DNA of 64,000 bases from an uncultured Spirochaetales bacterium (GTDB lineage Bacteria; Spirochaetota; Spirochaetia; Sphaerochaetales; Sphaerochaetaceae), in NCBI GenBank assembly GCA_949297785.1, contig CASFTW010000005.1:53333-117332 (forward strand), in the 5' to 3' direction. The notes below the pieces were generated by a model. The model searched no databases. It saw only the letters and a program-made list of their open reading frames with translations, and had not been told where the DNA came from. Both the position numbers and the translations under genes were made by a program. This document shows positions 34,909 to 44,333 of the stretch, one piece after another (the first letter of the stretch is position 1; every line of letters begins with the position of its first letter).

Positions 34909-35328
34909 ATGAACATTGAAGATATCAAGAAATATGCAAGCCTGATGGACGAGCTTTCCCTTACAGGGCTTGAAGTCAACGAGGACGGATGCACTGTCCG
35001 TCTGGAAAAAGGAGGCAGCATTGCCCTTTCCGCTCCGGTTCAGAAAACAGAAACTTACAAAGTGGAAGCCAAAGAGGATAAGCCGGAAGGAAAGATCATC
35101 ACTTCCCCGATGGTGGGCGTGTTCTACACATCTCCGGCCGAAAATGCCGAGCCTTATGTCAATGTCGGACAGAAGGTCAGAAGCGGAGACACGCTCTGCC
35201 TGATCGAGGCAATGAAGCTGATGAACGAGATCAATGCGGAAGAAGACGGAACCATTGCGGAAGTCCTGCAGAAAAACGGTACGGTCGTAGGATTCGGCAC
35301 ACCGCTTTTCAGAATGATTCAAGGTTGA
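34909..35328 (+). CDS. accB: Acetyl-CoA carboxylase biotin carboxyl carrier protein
   Basis: 139 aa. N-terminal association segment, a linker rich in Lys/Glu/Pro, then a biotinyl domain with SPMVGVFYTSP and the biotinylation Lys in IEAMKLMNEI. Part of the acetyl-CoA carboxylase that makes malonyl-CoA. AGGAGGG site overlapping the end of fabF. Confidence 0.96.
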   Translation: MNIEDIKKYASLMDELSLTGLEVNEDGCTVRLEKGGSIALSAPVQKTETYKVEAKEDKPEGKIITSPMVGVFYTSPAENAEPYVNVGQKVRSGDTLCLIEAMKLMNEINAEEDGTIAEVLQKNGTVVGFGTPLFRMIQG

Positions 35329-35332
35329 TGCC

Positions 35333-35773
35333 ATGGACAGAACACAGATTATGACAATACTCCCCCACAGGAGCAGCATGCTGCTTCTTGATGAGGTGGA
35401 AAAGGAAGGAGATGAGTCTCACGGCATGTACAGGATAAAGGGAGATGAATTCTTCCTTGACGGACACTTTCCCGGCAACCCAATAGTTCCGGGTGTGATC
35501 CTGTGCGAAATACTGGCACAGAGTGCATGCTGCCTCATCGACAGAGAGAAAAGCGAAGGTAAGATAAGCGTCTATGCAGGTCTTGACAAAGTCAGATTCA
35601 AGAGTCCGGTTTTCCCGGGTGATGAGTTCAGGACAAAATGCCGGATCAAGCGCACCATGGGGGATTTCTACTTCTGTGAAGGTGAAGGCTATGTGGACGG
35701 CAGACTCTGCATAAGTGCACTCTTCTCATTCGCTCTTGCAGACAAGGAAGCGGTATGTTCTCGAAAATCCTGA
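35333..35773 (+). CDS. fabZ: 3-hydroxyacyl-ACP dehydratase
   Basis: 146 aa hot-dog fold. Active His in LDGHFPGNPIVPGV, Glu in LCEILAQSACCL, and the N-terminal ILPHRSSMLLLDEV. Dehydrates 3-hydroxyacyl-ACP. With FabK and no FabM in the window, how unsaturated chains are made cannot be told. Its end overlaps accC by 19 bp. Confidence 0.95.
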   Translation: MDRTQIMTILPHRSSMLLLDEVEKEGDESHGMYRIKGDEFFLDGHFPGNPIVPGVILCEILAQSACCLIDREKSEGKISVYAGLDKVRFKSPVFPGDEFRTKCRIKRTMGDFYFCEGEGYVDGRLCISALFSFALADKEAVCSRKS

Positions 35774-37065
35774 TAGCAAACAGAGGCGAGATCGCCGTCA
35801 GAATAATAAGGGCCTGCAAGGAAATGGGGATAAAGACCGTTGCCGTGTACTCACAGGCGGACAGGGATTCCCTGCACAGGGCGCTTGCGGATGAAAGCAT
35901 CTGCATAGGTGGCAGCCAGCCTCATGAAAGCTACCTTGACAAGGAAAGGATCATAAGCGCAGCCCTGGCGATGAAGGCGAATGCAATCCACCCCGGATAC
36001 GGTTTTCTCTCCGAGAATGCCGCTTTCGCCTCCCTCTGCCGTGAGAACGGAATCGCATTCATCGGCCCTGATGCGGACACGATGAAAAAGCTTGAGGACA
36101 AGGCGGAGATGAAAAGACTTGCAAAGGAAGCCGGCCTTCCCGTCATCCCAGGTACAGGTGTCCTCTCATGTGTGGAAGAAGCTCTTGAGAAGGCAGAGGA
36201 GCTGGGCTACCCGGTCATGCTCAAGGCAGCAAGCGGCGGAGGCGGAAGAGGAATAAGACCCGCATACACCCCGCACGAGCTGGAAGAGTGCTTCCCCGTA
36301 TCGCAGATGGAGGCCCAGGCTGCGTTCGGTGACGGTTCCCTCTATCTTGAGAAATGCATTGAAAAGGCCCGCCACATCGAGGTTCAGGTCCTGTGTGATG
36401 AATTCGGCAATTCCATAGCGCTGGGAGAAAGGGACTGTTCAATACAGCTGAGGCACCAGAAGCTCATAGAGGAATCGCCTTCTCCGGGACTTGACAGGAG
36501 TGTCAGGGCACAGCTTCTCGACATGTCGGAACAGGCTGTCAGGAAACTGGGCTACACAGGAGCCGGCACACTTGAATTCCTGCTTGACGATTACGGTCAT
36601 TACTACTTCATGGAAATGAACCTGCGTCTTCAGGTTGAACACGGGGTGACGGAAATCCTCACAGGCATTGACCTTGTCAAATGGCAGATCAGAATCGCGG
36701 CGGGCGTTCCACTCTCATTCACCCACAAGGATGTGAGGCTCTCCGGTGCCGCCATCGAATGCAGGATAAATGCAAGGAGTGCCGGTACCGTGAAAAGGAT
36801 TCATGTCCCGGGAGGCCCGTTCGTGCGCTTTGACACATACCTTGAGTCCGGAAGCGAGGTGCCGCCCTACTACGATCCTCTTGTTGGAAAGCTGATGGTG
36901 TACACCAGGACAAGGGAAGAAGCCATAAGGAAGATGAGGGCATACCTGTGCGAGCTGATCATTGAGGGAATAGAGACCAACATCAATGACGAACTTGCGA
37001 TCATCAATGATCCGCGCTTCATCTCAGGCGATTATGACACGGCCTTCATGGAGGAAAGAAAATAA
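35755..37065 (+). CDS. accC: Biotin carboxylase subunit of acetyl-CoA carboxylase
   Basis: 436 aa. N-terminal FSKILIANRGEIAVRIIRAC, ATP-grasp glycine loop in KAASGGGGRGIR, then GERDCSIQLRHQKLIEESP and EMNLRLQVEHGVTE. Carboxylates the biotin of AccB with ATP and bicarbonate. Slightly shorter than the usual 445-450 aa. The usual EMN-x-R-x-Q-V-E-H core is complete, so it should be active. Confidence 0.96.
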   Translation: MFSKILIANRGEIAVRIIRACKEMGIKTVAVYSQADRDSLHRALADESICIGGSQPHESYLDKERIISAALAMKANAIHPGYGFLSENAAFASLCRENGIAFIGPDADTMKKLEDKAEMKRLAKEAGLPVIPGTGVLSCVEEALEKAEELGYPVMLKAASGGGGRGIRPAYTPHELEECFPVSQMEAQAAFGDGSLYLEKCIEKARHIEVQVLCDEFGNSIALGERDCSIQLRHQKLIEESPSPGLDRSVRAQLLDMSEQAVRKLGYTGAGTLEFLLDDYGHYYFMEMNLRLQVEHGVTEILTGIDLVKWQIRIAAGVPLSFTHKDVRLSGAAIECRINARSAGTVKRIHVPGGPFVRFDTYLESGSEVPPYYDPLVGKLMVYTRTREEAIRKMRAYLCELIIEGIETNINDELAIINDPRFISGDYDTAFMEERK

Positions 37066-37910
37066 TGCTGTTGACATTCAGCAACACTCCCGGCAACGAA
37101 CTGGAGAAAGAAGGAAGGAGCGCCGCCCCGCTGTACGGAGAAGCGGAGGTCGTATGTCCCAACTGCCACAGGACGCTGAAACTCAGCCAGGCTGAAAGCA
37201 ATATGATGACATGCTCCTGTTCCTATCATTTCCGTATAGGTGCAAGAAAACGCATCAGCTACATGTGCGATGAAGGAAGCTTCAGCGAACTGTTTCCATC
37301 CATCGTGTCAGAAGATCCCCTCTCCTTCCCCGGATACGGCTTCAAGCTTGACAAGGCACGTGCCACAAGCGGTGAAATGGAATCTGTTGTCACGGGCAGT
37401 GCAAGGATAGGCGGACATGAATGTGCGATCTTTGTCATGGACGGGAATTTCATGATGGGTTCCATGGGAAGAGCCTGCGGAGAAAAGATCACAAGGCTTT
37501 TCGAGTGGGCGCTTGAGAAGAGGCTTCCCGTCACCGGCTGGACCGTTTCGGGCGGAGCGAGAATGCAGGAAGGACTTGTATCCCTCATGCAGATGGCAAA
37601 GACAAGCGCCGCGCTCAGACGTCACAGCGATGCCGGTCTGCTTTACATAACCGTACTTACGGATCCCACCACGGGAGGCGTGAGTGCCTCATTCGCGATG
37701 GACGGGGATATCATTATCGCGGAAAAAGGGGCAACGATCGGCTTTGCGGGAAAGAGAGTCATCGAGGAGACCACGAAGCAGGAACTCCCGAAAGGTTTCC
37801 AGACTTCAGAATTCCTGCTTGAACATGGTTTTGTCGACATAGTGTGTGACAGAAAAGAGGAAAAGGCTCTCATCGCCTCACTGCTGCAGCTGCATGGAGG
37901 AAAGAAGTGA
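37065..37910 (+). CDS. accD: Acetyl-CoA carboxylase carboxyltransferase beta subunit
   Basis: 281 aa. Zn-ribbon near the N terminus with C31-x2-C34-x15-C50-x-C52; the second pair is one residue closer than the usual C-x2-C. The crotonase-like core follows, with [20 protein letters not shown] cut short here by position (about residues 95-115) and [17 protein letters not shown]. With AccA it transfers CO2 from biotin to acetyl-CoA. Start shares one base with the accC stop. Confidence 0.95.
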   Translation: MLLTFSNTPGNELEKEGRSAAPLYGEAEVVCPNCHRTLKLSQAESNMMTCSCSYHFRIGARKRISYMCDEGSFSELFPSIVSEDPLSFPGYGFKLDKARATSGEMESVVTGSARIGGHECAIFVMDGNFMMGSMGRACGEKITRLFEWALEKRLPVTGWTVSGGARMQEGLVSLMQMAKTSAALRRHSDAGLLYITVLTDPTTGGVSASFAMDGDIIIAEKGATIGFAGKRVIEETTKQELPKGFQTSEFLLEHGFVDIVCDRKEEKALIASLLQLHGGKK

Positions 37911-38671
37911 AAAACGCATATGACACAGTAAGGACAGCAAGACTCGCCTCAAGACCCACATCACTTGATTTCATATCTTCCATGTTCACCTCCTTCACCG
38001 AGCTGCACGGCGACAGACGTTACGGAGACGACAAGGCAATTGTCGGCGGAATCGCTTTCCTGAAGGATATTCCCGTCACCGTGATAGGAATCGAGAAAGG
38101 AAAGAACACAAGGGAACGCATTCTGCGCTCATTCGGCTCACCGGAACCGGAAGGCTACAGGAAGGCCCTGCGCCTGATGAGGCAGGCCGAGAAATTCCAC
38201 CGCCCTGTCGTGACCTTTGTGGACACCTCAGGTGCATACTGCGGCATCGGAGCGGAAAAGCGGGGACAGGGAGAAGCCATTGCGGAGAACCTCATGGAGA
38301 TGAGCGCACTGAATGTACCGGTCGTGACCATACTCATCGGGGAAGGCGGCAGCGGAGGTGCACTGGCACTGGCGGTATGTGACCGTCTGTGGATGCTTGA
38401 GAACAGCATCTATTCTGTAATTTCCCCGGAAGGATGCGCAAGCATACTCTACCGCGATGCGAAAAGGGCCGATGAAGCGGCAGCCGCCCTCAGACTCACA
38501 GCCGAGGACGCCCTTGAATTCCATTTTGCGGACCGGATCATCAGTGAGGAAAAACTTGGAAGCCGGGAATTCTTTGACACCCTTTCCGATGAGCTTTATG
38601 AAGAAATAAAGCAGCTGTCGGAAACCGGGAACATAAGAGAGAGACGATATGAGCGCTTCCGCTCATTTTAA
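37907..38671 (+). CDS. accA: Acetyl-CoA carboxylase carboxyltransferase alpha subunit
   Basis: 254 aa, the shorter Gram-positive-type AccA without the long C-terminal extension. GTG start with a GGAGG site, overlapping the accD stop by four bases. Conserved [39 protein letters not shown] and [18 protein letters not shown]. Completes the carboxylase of this operon. Confidence 0.95.
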   Translation: MKNAYDTVRTARLASRPTSLDFISSMFTSFTELHGDRRYGDDKAIVGGIAFLKDIPVTVIGIEKGKNTRERILRSFGSPEPEGYRKALRLMRQAEKFHRPVVTFVDTSGAYCGIGAEKRGQGEAIAENLMEMSALNVPVVTILIGEGGSGGALALAVCDRLWMLENSIYSVISPEGCASILYRDAKRADEAAAALRLTAEDALEFHFADRIISEEKLGSREFFDTLSDELYEEIKQLSETGNIRERRYERFRSF

Positions 38672-40319
38672 GGGACCAGAAATGATATATGACAGATTCT
38701 GCACCGTCCATGAGAAGGACGGCAGGCTTGAGAACATAGATTTCCATTACAGCGGAAATTTCAATTTCGCTTATGACGTGGTTGACGCAATCGCGGCACA
38801 GCAGCCGGACAAGACAGCACTTGTCTGGTGCAACAGTGAAGACGAGGAGAAGATATTCTCCTTCAGGGACATCAGGGACATGAGCATAAAATATGCAAAA
38901 GTCCTGATGAAGAACGGAATCGGAAGAGGAGACAGGGTCATCGTATGCCTGCGCCGTCATTACGAGTACTGGCCGCTTGCAGCAGCTCTTGAGAAAATCG
39001 GGGCCGTGATGATTCCGATGACACACATGCTGACTGCAGCCGACTTTGTCTACCGTCTTAAGGCATCAGATGCGAAAGGTGCTGTCATCACGCCTCTTTC
39101 AGACACCCATGCAGAATTTCTGCAGGCATGTTCACAGTGCGGCTACGATGTGAGGAAATGGACGATCGGAACAGACATTGAAGGCTACATGAACCTGTCT
39201 GCCGGTGCTGACATGGAAAGTGCGGAGCCTTTTGAGAGGATCAGCACAAAAGCAGAAGAGCCGATGCTCATCTATTTCACGTCAGGAACCACCGGCTATC
39301 CTAAAGGAGTGATCCATGACCACACCTATGCACTTGCACATATCGTGACCGCAAAATACTGGCAGGGAGCAGAGGACAACGGACTGCATTTCACTCTTGC
39401 AGAAACCGGATGGGCAAAAGCCTCATGGGGCAAGCTGTACGGACAGTGGCTTGCCGGCAGTGCCGTCATGGCCTATGATTTTGACAATTTCGACCCCAGC
39501 AATCTGGTGACCATCATAAACAAGTACCATGTGACCTCTTTCTGTGCGCCGCCGACTGTATACCGCTATCTGGTGAGAAAGGGAGTTGCGGCAATGCCGT
39601 CACTGCGTCATGCCTCAACTGCCGGAGAGTACCTCAGTCCGGAAATCTTCAGGGCATTCAAGGAAAAAACAGGACTTGAGCTTCACGAAGGCTACGGCCA
39701 GACGGAAACCGTGCTCATCGCGGGAAACCTCAGCGGCATCAAGGCGGTTGACGGTTCAATGGGTGTTCCCTCTCCCCTCTACACCGTCATGATAGCAGAT
39801 GCGGATGGAAAGGAAGCGGCAAGAGGAGAAAGAGGAGAGATCGTCATCCTTCCTGAAAACGGAAAGAAGCCGATCGGAATCTTCTCCGGGTATCTGGGCA
39901 ATGACGGGCTTTACAAAGATGCATGGAAGGACGGTGTATATCATACAGGGGACTCCGCATGCATGGATGAGGATGGATACCTGTGGTTCAAAGGCCGGTT
40001 TGACGACATCATCAAAAGCGGCGGCTACAGAATAGGTCCGGCTGAGATTGAAGATATACTTGTCACACACCCCGCAGTTCTCGAATGCGCCGTGATAGGT
40101 GTGCCCGACCCCCTGAGGGGTCAGGCGGTGAAGGCTCTGATCCTCCTTGAGGACGGATTCCTTCCCTCAAAGGAACTCGACAAGGAAATAAAGGAATACT
40201 GCAACTCAAAGCTTGCCGAGTACAAATGGATAAGGAAAATAGGATTCGTTGAGAGTTTTCCCAAAACCATAAGTAACAAGATAAGGAAGAACGAACTGAG
40301 GAAAGCAGAAGGACTGTAA
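38649..40319 (+). CDS. Acyl-CoA ligase (AMP-binding, medium-chain ACSM-like)
   Basis: 556 aa. ATP loop [18 protein letters not shown]5 motif GYGQTETV, A7/A8 [20 protein letters not shown] and [16 protein letters not shown], and the catalytic A10 Lys in [12 protein letters not shown]. It activates a carboxylic acid to its CoA (or ACP) thioester. It overlaps accA by 23 bp and is the last gene of the operon, an unusual addition; it may recycle exogenous fatty acids or supply a primer. An ATG at 38682 is an alternative start. Confidence 0.92.
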   Translation: MSASAHFKGPEMIYDRFCTVHEKDGRLENIDFHYSGNFNFAYDVVDAIAAQQPDKTALVWCNSEDEEKIFSFRDIRDMSIKYAKVLMKNGIGRGDRVIVCLRRHYEYWPLAAALEKIGAVMIPMTHMLTAADFVYRLKASDAKGAVITPLSDTHAEFLQACSQCGYDVRKWTIGTDIEGYMNLSAGADMESAEPFERISTKAEEPMLIYFTSGTTGYPKGVIHDHTYALAHIVTAKYWQGAEDNGLHFTLAETGWAKASWGKLYGQWLAGSAVMAYDFDNFDPSNLVTIINKYHVTSFCAPPTVYRYLVRKGVAAMPSLRHASTAGEYLSPEIFRAFKEKTGLELHEGYGQTETVLIAGNLSGIKAVDGSMGVPSPLYTVMIADADGKEAARGERGEIVILPENGKKPIGIFSGYLGNDGLYKDAWKDGVYHTGDSACMDEDGYLWFKGRFDDIIKSGGYRIGPAEIEDILVTHPAVLECAVIGVPDPLRGQAVKALILLEDGFLPSKELDKEIKEYCNSKLAEYKWIRKIGFVESFPKTISNKIRKNELRKAEGL

Positions 40320-40327
40320 TACATTAA

Positions 40328-40352
40328 TGAAGCTGCCACACCGGCAGCTTCA
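40328..40352 (+). terminator. Hairpin ending the fatty-acid operon
   Basis: Perfect ten-bp stem TGAAGCTGCC / GGCAGCTTCA with a five-base loop, nine bases after the ligase stop. The T-tract is weak. Confidence 0.75.
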
Positions 40353-40366
40353 TCACTTCAATCCGC

Positions 40367-40396
40367 TTGAAAAACAGAAACGTGAAGTGATAGAAC
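40367..40396 (+). promoter_or_regulatory. Promoter of the YczE-like gene, leaderless type
   Basis: TTGAAA (40367-40372), 18-bp spacer, TAGAAC (40391-40396) with an upstream TGA giving extended -10 character. Six bases to the ATG at 40403, no ribosome-binding site. Confidence 0.6.
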
Positions 40397-40402
40397 TCTT
40401 TC

Positions 40403-41041
40403 ATGACTCATCCGATCAGACGAATACTGCTGCTTTTCACCGGGCTGTCGGTAATGGCAGCCGGTGTTGCCTTCTCAATCACGGCAGACCTCGGGACTTC
40501 CCCTATTTCCAGCGTTCCCTATGTGACCTCACTCATATGCAATGTGAGTACGGGAATGACAACTATCGTCATGAACACATTTTTCATAATTCTCCAGATA
40601 ATCATCCTGAAAAAAGACTTCAGGCTCTTCCAGCTTCTCCAGTTTCCAGCAACCATTGTCTTCGGTACCATGATTGATGTTTTCTCAGCCGCACTCGCCT
40701 CTGTCTCATATTCCGGCTATCTTTCCCAGTGCCTTCTGTGCCTAGCAGGAATAATCCTTGTAGCAGCCGGAGTGAGTCTGGAAGTCGCGGCAGGGCTTGT
40801 GACAGTTCCGGGCGAAGGAATCGTGCTGACACTGAGCAGAGCACTGAAGATCAGATTCGGCAACATGAAGACAATCTTCGATGTCACTCTGGTGGCGGTT
40901 TCCATCATTCTCTCACTTCTCTTTCTCTCCCGTCTGAATGGAATAAGGGAAGGCACACTTGCAGCAGCGCTTCTCGTGGGACAGTTTGTCAGAATATTCA
41001 GAAAAGGAACGGAAAGAATCACAACTGCAATCCTTCAGTAG
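40403..41041 (+). CDS. YczE/YitT-like integral membrane protein
   Basis: 212 aa with five to six membrane helices. The N-terminal block RILLLFTGLSVMAAGVAFSI and ADLGTSPISSVPYVTSL, and later TVPGEGIVLTLSRAL with GNMKTIFDVTLV, match the YczE/YyaS/YitT group of inner-membrane proteins whose function is unknown. Single gene. A TGAAAGC/GCTTTCA hairpin follows at about 41063-41090. Confidence 0.85.
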   Translation: MTHPIRRILLLFTGLSVMAAGVAFSITADLGTSPISSVPYVTSLICNVSTGMTTIVMNTFFIILQIIILKKDFRLFQLLQFPATIVFGTMIDVFSAALASVSYSGYLSQCLLCLAGIILVAAGVSLEVAAGLVTVPGEGIVLTLSRALKIRFGNMKTIFDVTLVAVSIILSLLFLSRLNGIREGTLAAALLVGQFVRIFRKGTERITTAILQ

Positions 41042-41106
41042 CAGAAAGCCTCAATCATTGAGTGAAAGCGGATGCTGGTGTAAGCTTTCATAGTAAGGCG
41101 GAGGAT

Positions 41107-41898
41107 ATGAAAGCGGTTTTTACAATTCTAATCACATTTGTACTGTGTCTCTCATCATGCAGTGATCCCGGTATCTATACGGCTCTGGGACTGTATGATC
41201 CGGCTGAGTACAGCAAAGGCATAATAAAAACCGTCTGTCTTGAAAAAGGTACAGAGTTCAATCTCTTGTCCCTGACCGATGACTATTCTGGAAGCATCAG
41301 TATCAATTACAAGCCGGAAAGAGACTACAATGTAATAAAGCAGCTTAGTGATAAAGAAGCAGATACTCTCATCCAGACCATAGACTACCTGAACCGCTAC
41401 GGTGATCTTGATTCCTATCTTTCCCGCCCGCTTGATGCGCTCTCAAAGAATTACTGCGAGGATACAAAAGATTTTGCAATTGAAATCCTTGGCAGTATCA
41501 GATCTTTCATCAGCACACTTTCAAAAAAAATTGAGGCTGCAGGAATCAAAATAAACCCCGAAAGACTGACAGACTTCTTCGACGAGCTTGGAAATGAAGT
41601 CATCAAAGCGAAAACAGACACGATAAAAGACTACATAACAATCCAGCTCACGGCTGATACGATCGCTTCAGTCTTCGACGTGCTTTACATACTGATCATC
41701 GATACGCCGTATGATGTTGTCGAATTCGGTATATCATTGTGGGACGGAAGCGGAGATGTGAATCTTATGAAGAACGTATCCGCAAATGCAGTCGAGCTCA
41801 CATCAGTGCTGCTTGATGCAATTTCACAGATCGATCTTGTCGGCAAGGACATAGGATCATTCTTCAGCCTTTCCGATGTTGTGGAGGAAATATTATGA
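41107..41898 (+). CDS. Putative lipoprotein of unknown function
   Basis: 263 aa from the ATG at 41107 with a GGAGGAT site. The signal ends in a lipobox (FVLCLSSCSD), so Cys about residue 18 should be lipidated. The mature protein is helical and charged (VIKQLSDKEADTLIQTIDYL, IRSFISTLSKKIEAAGIK) with no family I recognise. The stop overlaps the start of the beta-barrel gene by four bases (ATGA), so the two are made together and may form an envelope complex. Confidence 0.75.
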   Translation: MKAVFTILITFVLCLSSCSDPGIYTALGLYDPAEYSKGIIKTVCLEKGTEFNLLSLTDDYSGSISINYKPERDYNVIKQLSDKEADTLIQTIDYLNRYGDLDSYLSRPLDALSKNYCEDTKDFAIEILGSIRSFISTLSKKIEAAGIKINPERLTDFFDELGNEVIKAKTDTIKDYITIQLTADTIASVFDVLYILIIDTPYDVVEFGISLWDGSGDVNLMKNVSANAVELTSVLLDAISQIDLVGKDIGSFFSLSDVVEEIL

Positions 41899-42971
41899 GG
41901 AAGAAACTTTATGCAGTGCTCCTCATCCTTGCAGCATCCGCAGCATGCCTTTTTGCAATATCGCTGGATGCAGAGGCAAGAGGAAATGCTGTTCTCACAA
42001 GCGGAGATGTCAGCTATGCATTCTCCCATAACCCCGCATTCCTCGCATCCTCCGGCTTCTCTCTCGAACTTCCGCTCACCGCCCGGCTTTTCAATGCTTC
42101 CGGAGTCCTCTCGAATGACCTTGTGGAGAACATTTCAGATATCGCATCAATGGATGAGGAGAGAATGGTCAGCGGCATACTCGACCTGCTGAGGGAATTT
42201 TCAGGAACCATGCCGCTGCTTTCAATTGAGGAGAGAATATCCCTTACGGCATTCGGGATGGGAGCAAGCATAAGCGCATCGGAAAGAGTCATAACCACAG
42301 GCGGTTCAGTGGGACTGAATCTGTCACTTGCCCTGAACGGAACCCTTTCTGCAGGCTTTGCTCGTAAATTCGACTTTGAGAACGGCTGGTCGCTTTCAGC
42401 CGGTGCCGTCCTGAATCTTGACTACATGATATACACATCTCCGGCCGGAGTTGAGACAGTGGTCGGCATCATGCTTGATCCTGACGGCAGCGGGGGCTTC
42501 AGCATATACAGCGGACATGCGGTATCTGCAGATATCGGTGTGAACATCACTTATCCTCTCGGTTTTTCCACTGCCTTCGTCGTGAGAAACCTCGGCAGCG
42601 GCTATCACATGAATGATGGCGAAGGAAATTCCTTCATTCTCCCAAATCCTGTTGAGACAGACACTGCGGCAGGATGGAGCGGACAGTGGTCATTCGTCTC
42701 CCTTGACCTTGAAATCGGGATGAGAGGCTGGAACCGCATCCGTTCATACCCGGACCTGCTTGAAAGCCTGAATGCCGGAGCTTCACTCGGGATAACCAAA
42801 TTCATTGATATAAACCTCGGCATTGACGGAGGCTACCCCGCATGCGGAATCACCCTGGATTTCCTCTGCTTTGAAATCGCCGCGGCTTATTACTGGCAGG
42901 ACTTCGGCGTAGTATACGGCCTTGCTCCGCGTGATGTCCTCTCGCTTGAGATCGCACTTTCTTTTGGATAG
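41895..42971 (+). CDS. Outer-membrane beta-barrel protein
   Basis: 358 aa with a Sec signal (MRKKLYAVLLILAASAACLF; the Cys is within the hydrophobic core, so a lipobox is unlikely). The early GDVSYAFSHNPAFLAS resembles the DPA-type start of PorV/TraF-like barrels. Alternating strands follow (SLSAGAVLNLDYMIY, VSADIGVNITYPLGFS), ending with LSLEIALSFG. Ligand unknown. It is preceded by a lipoprotein and followed nine bases later by a CbiK-like gene, so a role in tetrapyrrole or metal uptake is possible. Confidence 0.8.
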   Translation: MRKKLYAVLLILAASAACLFAISLDAEARGNAVLTSGDVSYAFSHNPAFLASSGFSLELPLTARLFNASGVLSNDLVENISDIASMDEERMVSGILDLLREFSGTMPLLSIEERISLTAFGMGASISASERVITTGGSVGLNLSLALNGTLSAGFARKFDFENGWSLSAGAVLNLDYMIYTSPAGVETVVGIMLDPDGSGGFSIYSGHAVSADIGVNITYPLGFSTAFVVRNLGSGYHMNDGEGNSFILPNPVETDTAAGWSGQWSFVSLDLEIGMRGWNRIRSYPDLLESLNAGASLGITKFIDINLGIDGGYPACGITLDFLCFEIAAAYYWQDFGVVYGLAPRDVLSLEIALSFG

Positions 42972-42980
42972 GAAAGAAAA

Positions 42981-43637
42981 ATGAAGAAAAGAATAATCAT
43001 CGCATACTTCGGCACAAAAGATGAGAAAGCAATGTCACAGCTTTCGTCATTCATAAAAGAACTGCAGGCAGAATCATCAGTGTCATGCGGGAGCATCAGC
43101 CTGATGCATAAGGACGTTGCAAACCAGCTTGTGTTTCCAGCTGATGAGAAGATTCTCATGCTTCCGCTTCTCATCCAGAGAGGCGGAACCTATGAAAAGC
43201 TTCTCTCATGCGGATTTAAAACAGCGCCGCCCCTGCTTTGCCGGACAGAAGACATAAGGGAATGCGCCTCTGTCATAAACCGCACTCTGGAGAGGAAGAC
43301 GGATCACAACTACATTCTCATCGCACACGGGGATGAGATGCGGAGGATAGAAGAGTTCGGAACACTTCAGAACTGTCTGAGAGACGATGTGATCATCACG
43401 GCACTGAAAGGAAAAGACAGATACACAGATGTCTCTCCTTCATGCAGGAACATCACGCTCATTCCGTTTCTGCTCACCTGCGGTCATCATGCCGCACATG
43501 AGATCAATACCGGCTGCAGAGAGCATTTCATGAAAAGAGGATACTCTGTCACGACAGTGGAAAGCGGAATACTCTCACTCTTTCCGGGTATCAGGGAGAT
43601 CTTCATCCGCCATATGAAGGAACTAGAAAAAGAGTGA
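42981..43637 (+). CDS. CbiK-like anaerobic cobalt/iron chelatase
   Basis: 218 aa, shorter than the usual 260-300 aa of CbiK. Features are the opening IIIAYFGTKDEKAMSQL, mid-protein ILIAHGDEMRRIEEF with the metal-ligand His, and IPFLLTCGHHAAHEINTGC with the second His. CbiK inserts Co2+ into sirohydrochlorin, and relatives can insert or remove Fe2+. No cobalamin synthesis genes are in the window. The neighbours are a lipoprotein, a beta-barrel and a convergent FecBCD-type ABC operon, so heme or cobalamin scavenging is an alternative role. Overlaps the ABC ATPase end by 15 bp. Confidence 0.75.
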   Translation: MKKRIIIAYFGTKDEKAMSQLSSFIKELQAESSVSCGSISLMHKDVANQLVFPADEKILMLPLLIQRGGTYEKLLSCGFKTAPPLLCRTEDIRECASVINRTLERKTDHNYILIAHGDEMRRIEEFGTLQNCLRDDVIITALKGKDRYTDVSPSCRNITLIPFLLTCGHHAAHEINTGCREHFMKRGYSVTTVESGILSLFPGIREIFIRHMKELEKE

Positions 43638-44333
43638 GTACTGACGACCGTCCTCATCAGTGAGTCTTCTGAGAGTGAGGGAGAAAAATCTTCCCCCTAT
43701 ATCATCAGAAATGAACATGGCAGGTGTTCCTTTGAAGACCAGTCTTCCTTTTGAAAGGACAATGAGCTCATCACTTATCTCAAGTGCCTTGTTGATGTCA
43801 TGGAATGAGGCCAGAACGGTCTTTCTCTCTTCTGCAAGATTTCTCATCCTCTGTTCGATCAGCTTTCTGTATTTCGCATCAAGATTGGCCTCACTCTCGT
43901 CAAATGAATAGAGAAGTGCATCACGGGAGAGCATGAGGGAGAGGAACACCATCACCCTTTCCCCGCCTGAAAGACTTGCAAGGTTCTGTTTCATGAGATG
44001 GGAAAGAGAGAATTCATCAAGTAGCGTGGCGGCTCCGGCATTGTGCTCGAAAAGGGCTGACGTGCTCACTGATGAGACAGGAATGTTCTGTGGAAGAACG
44101 GCATGAAGTTTTTCCTTTTCCTTTCTGCCGCAGCGGGAGAGTTCCTTTCCATTGAAACGGAGACTTCCCCCGTAATGAGGGAAATAGGAATTCAGTGTTC
44201 TGATCAGTGTGGTCTTGCCGCTGCCGTTAACACCGCACAGTGCATATATTCTTCCTTCTTCAAGAGTGAAGGAAAGCCCGTCAAGCAGGCGGCTTCCTCC
44301 TTCTTCAAGGACAAGGCTGTCAGCTTCAACCAT
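43623..44333 (-). CDS. ABC transporter ATPase, FecE/BtuD type
   Basis: 236 aa. Walker A in CGVNGSGKTTLIRTLN, signature LASLSGGERVMVFL, Walker B in LLYSFDESEANLD (Ser where Pro is usual after DE), and the switch His in ASFHDINKAL. Drives import with the permease, whose end overlaps its start by eight bases. Substrate likely a siderophore, heme or cobalamin. Confidence 0.92.
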   Translation of the reverse strand: MVEADSLVLEEGGSRLLDGLSFTLEEGRIYALCGVNGSGKTTLIRTLNSYFPHYGGSLRFNGKELSRCGRKEKEKLHAVLPQNIPVSSVSTSALFEHNAGAATLLDEFSLSHLMKQNLASLSGGERVMVFLSLMLSRDALLYSFDESEANLDAKYRKLIEQRMRNLAEERKTVLASFHDINKALEISDELIVLSKGRLVFKGTPAMFISDDIGGRFFSLTLRRLTDEDGRQYSLFF

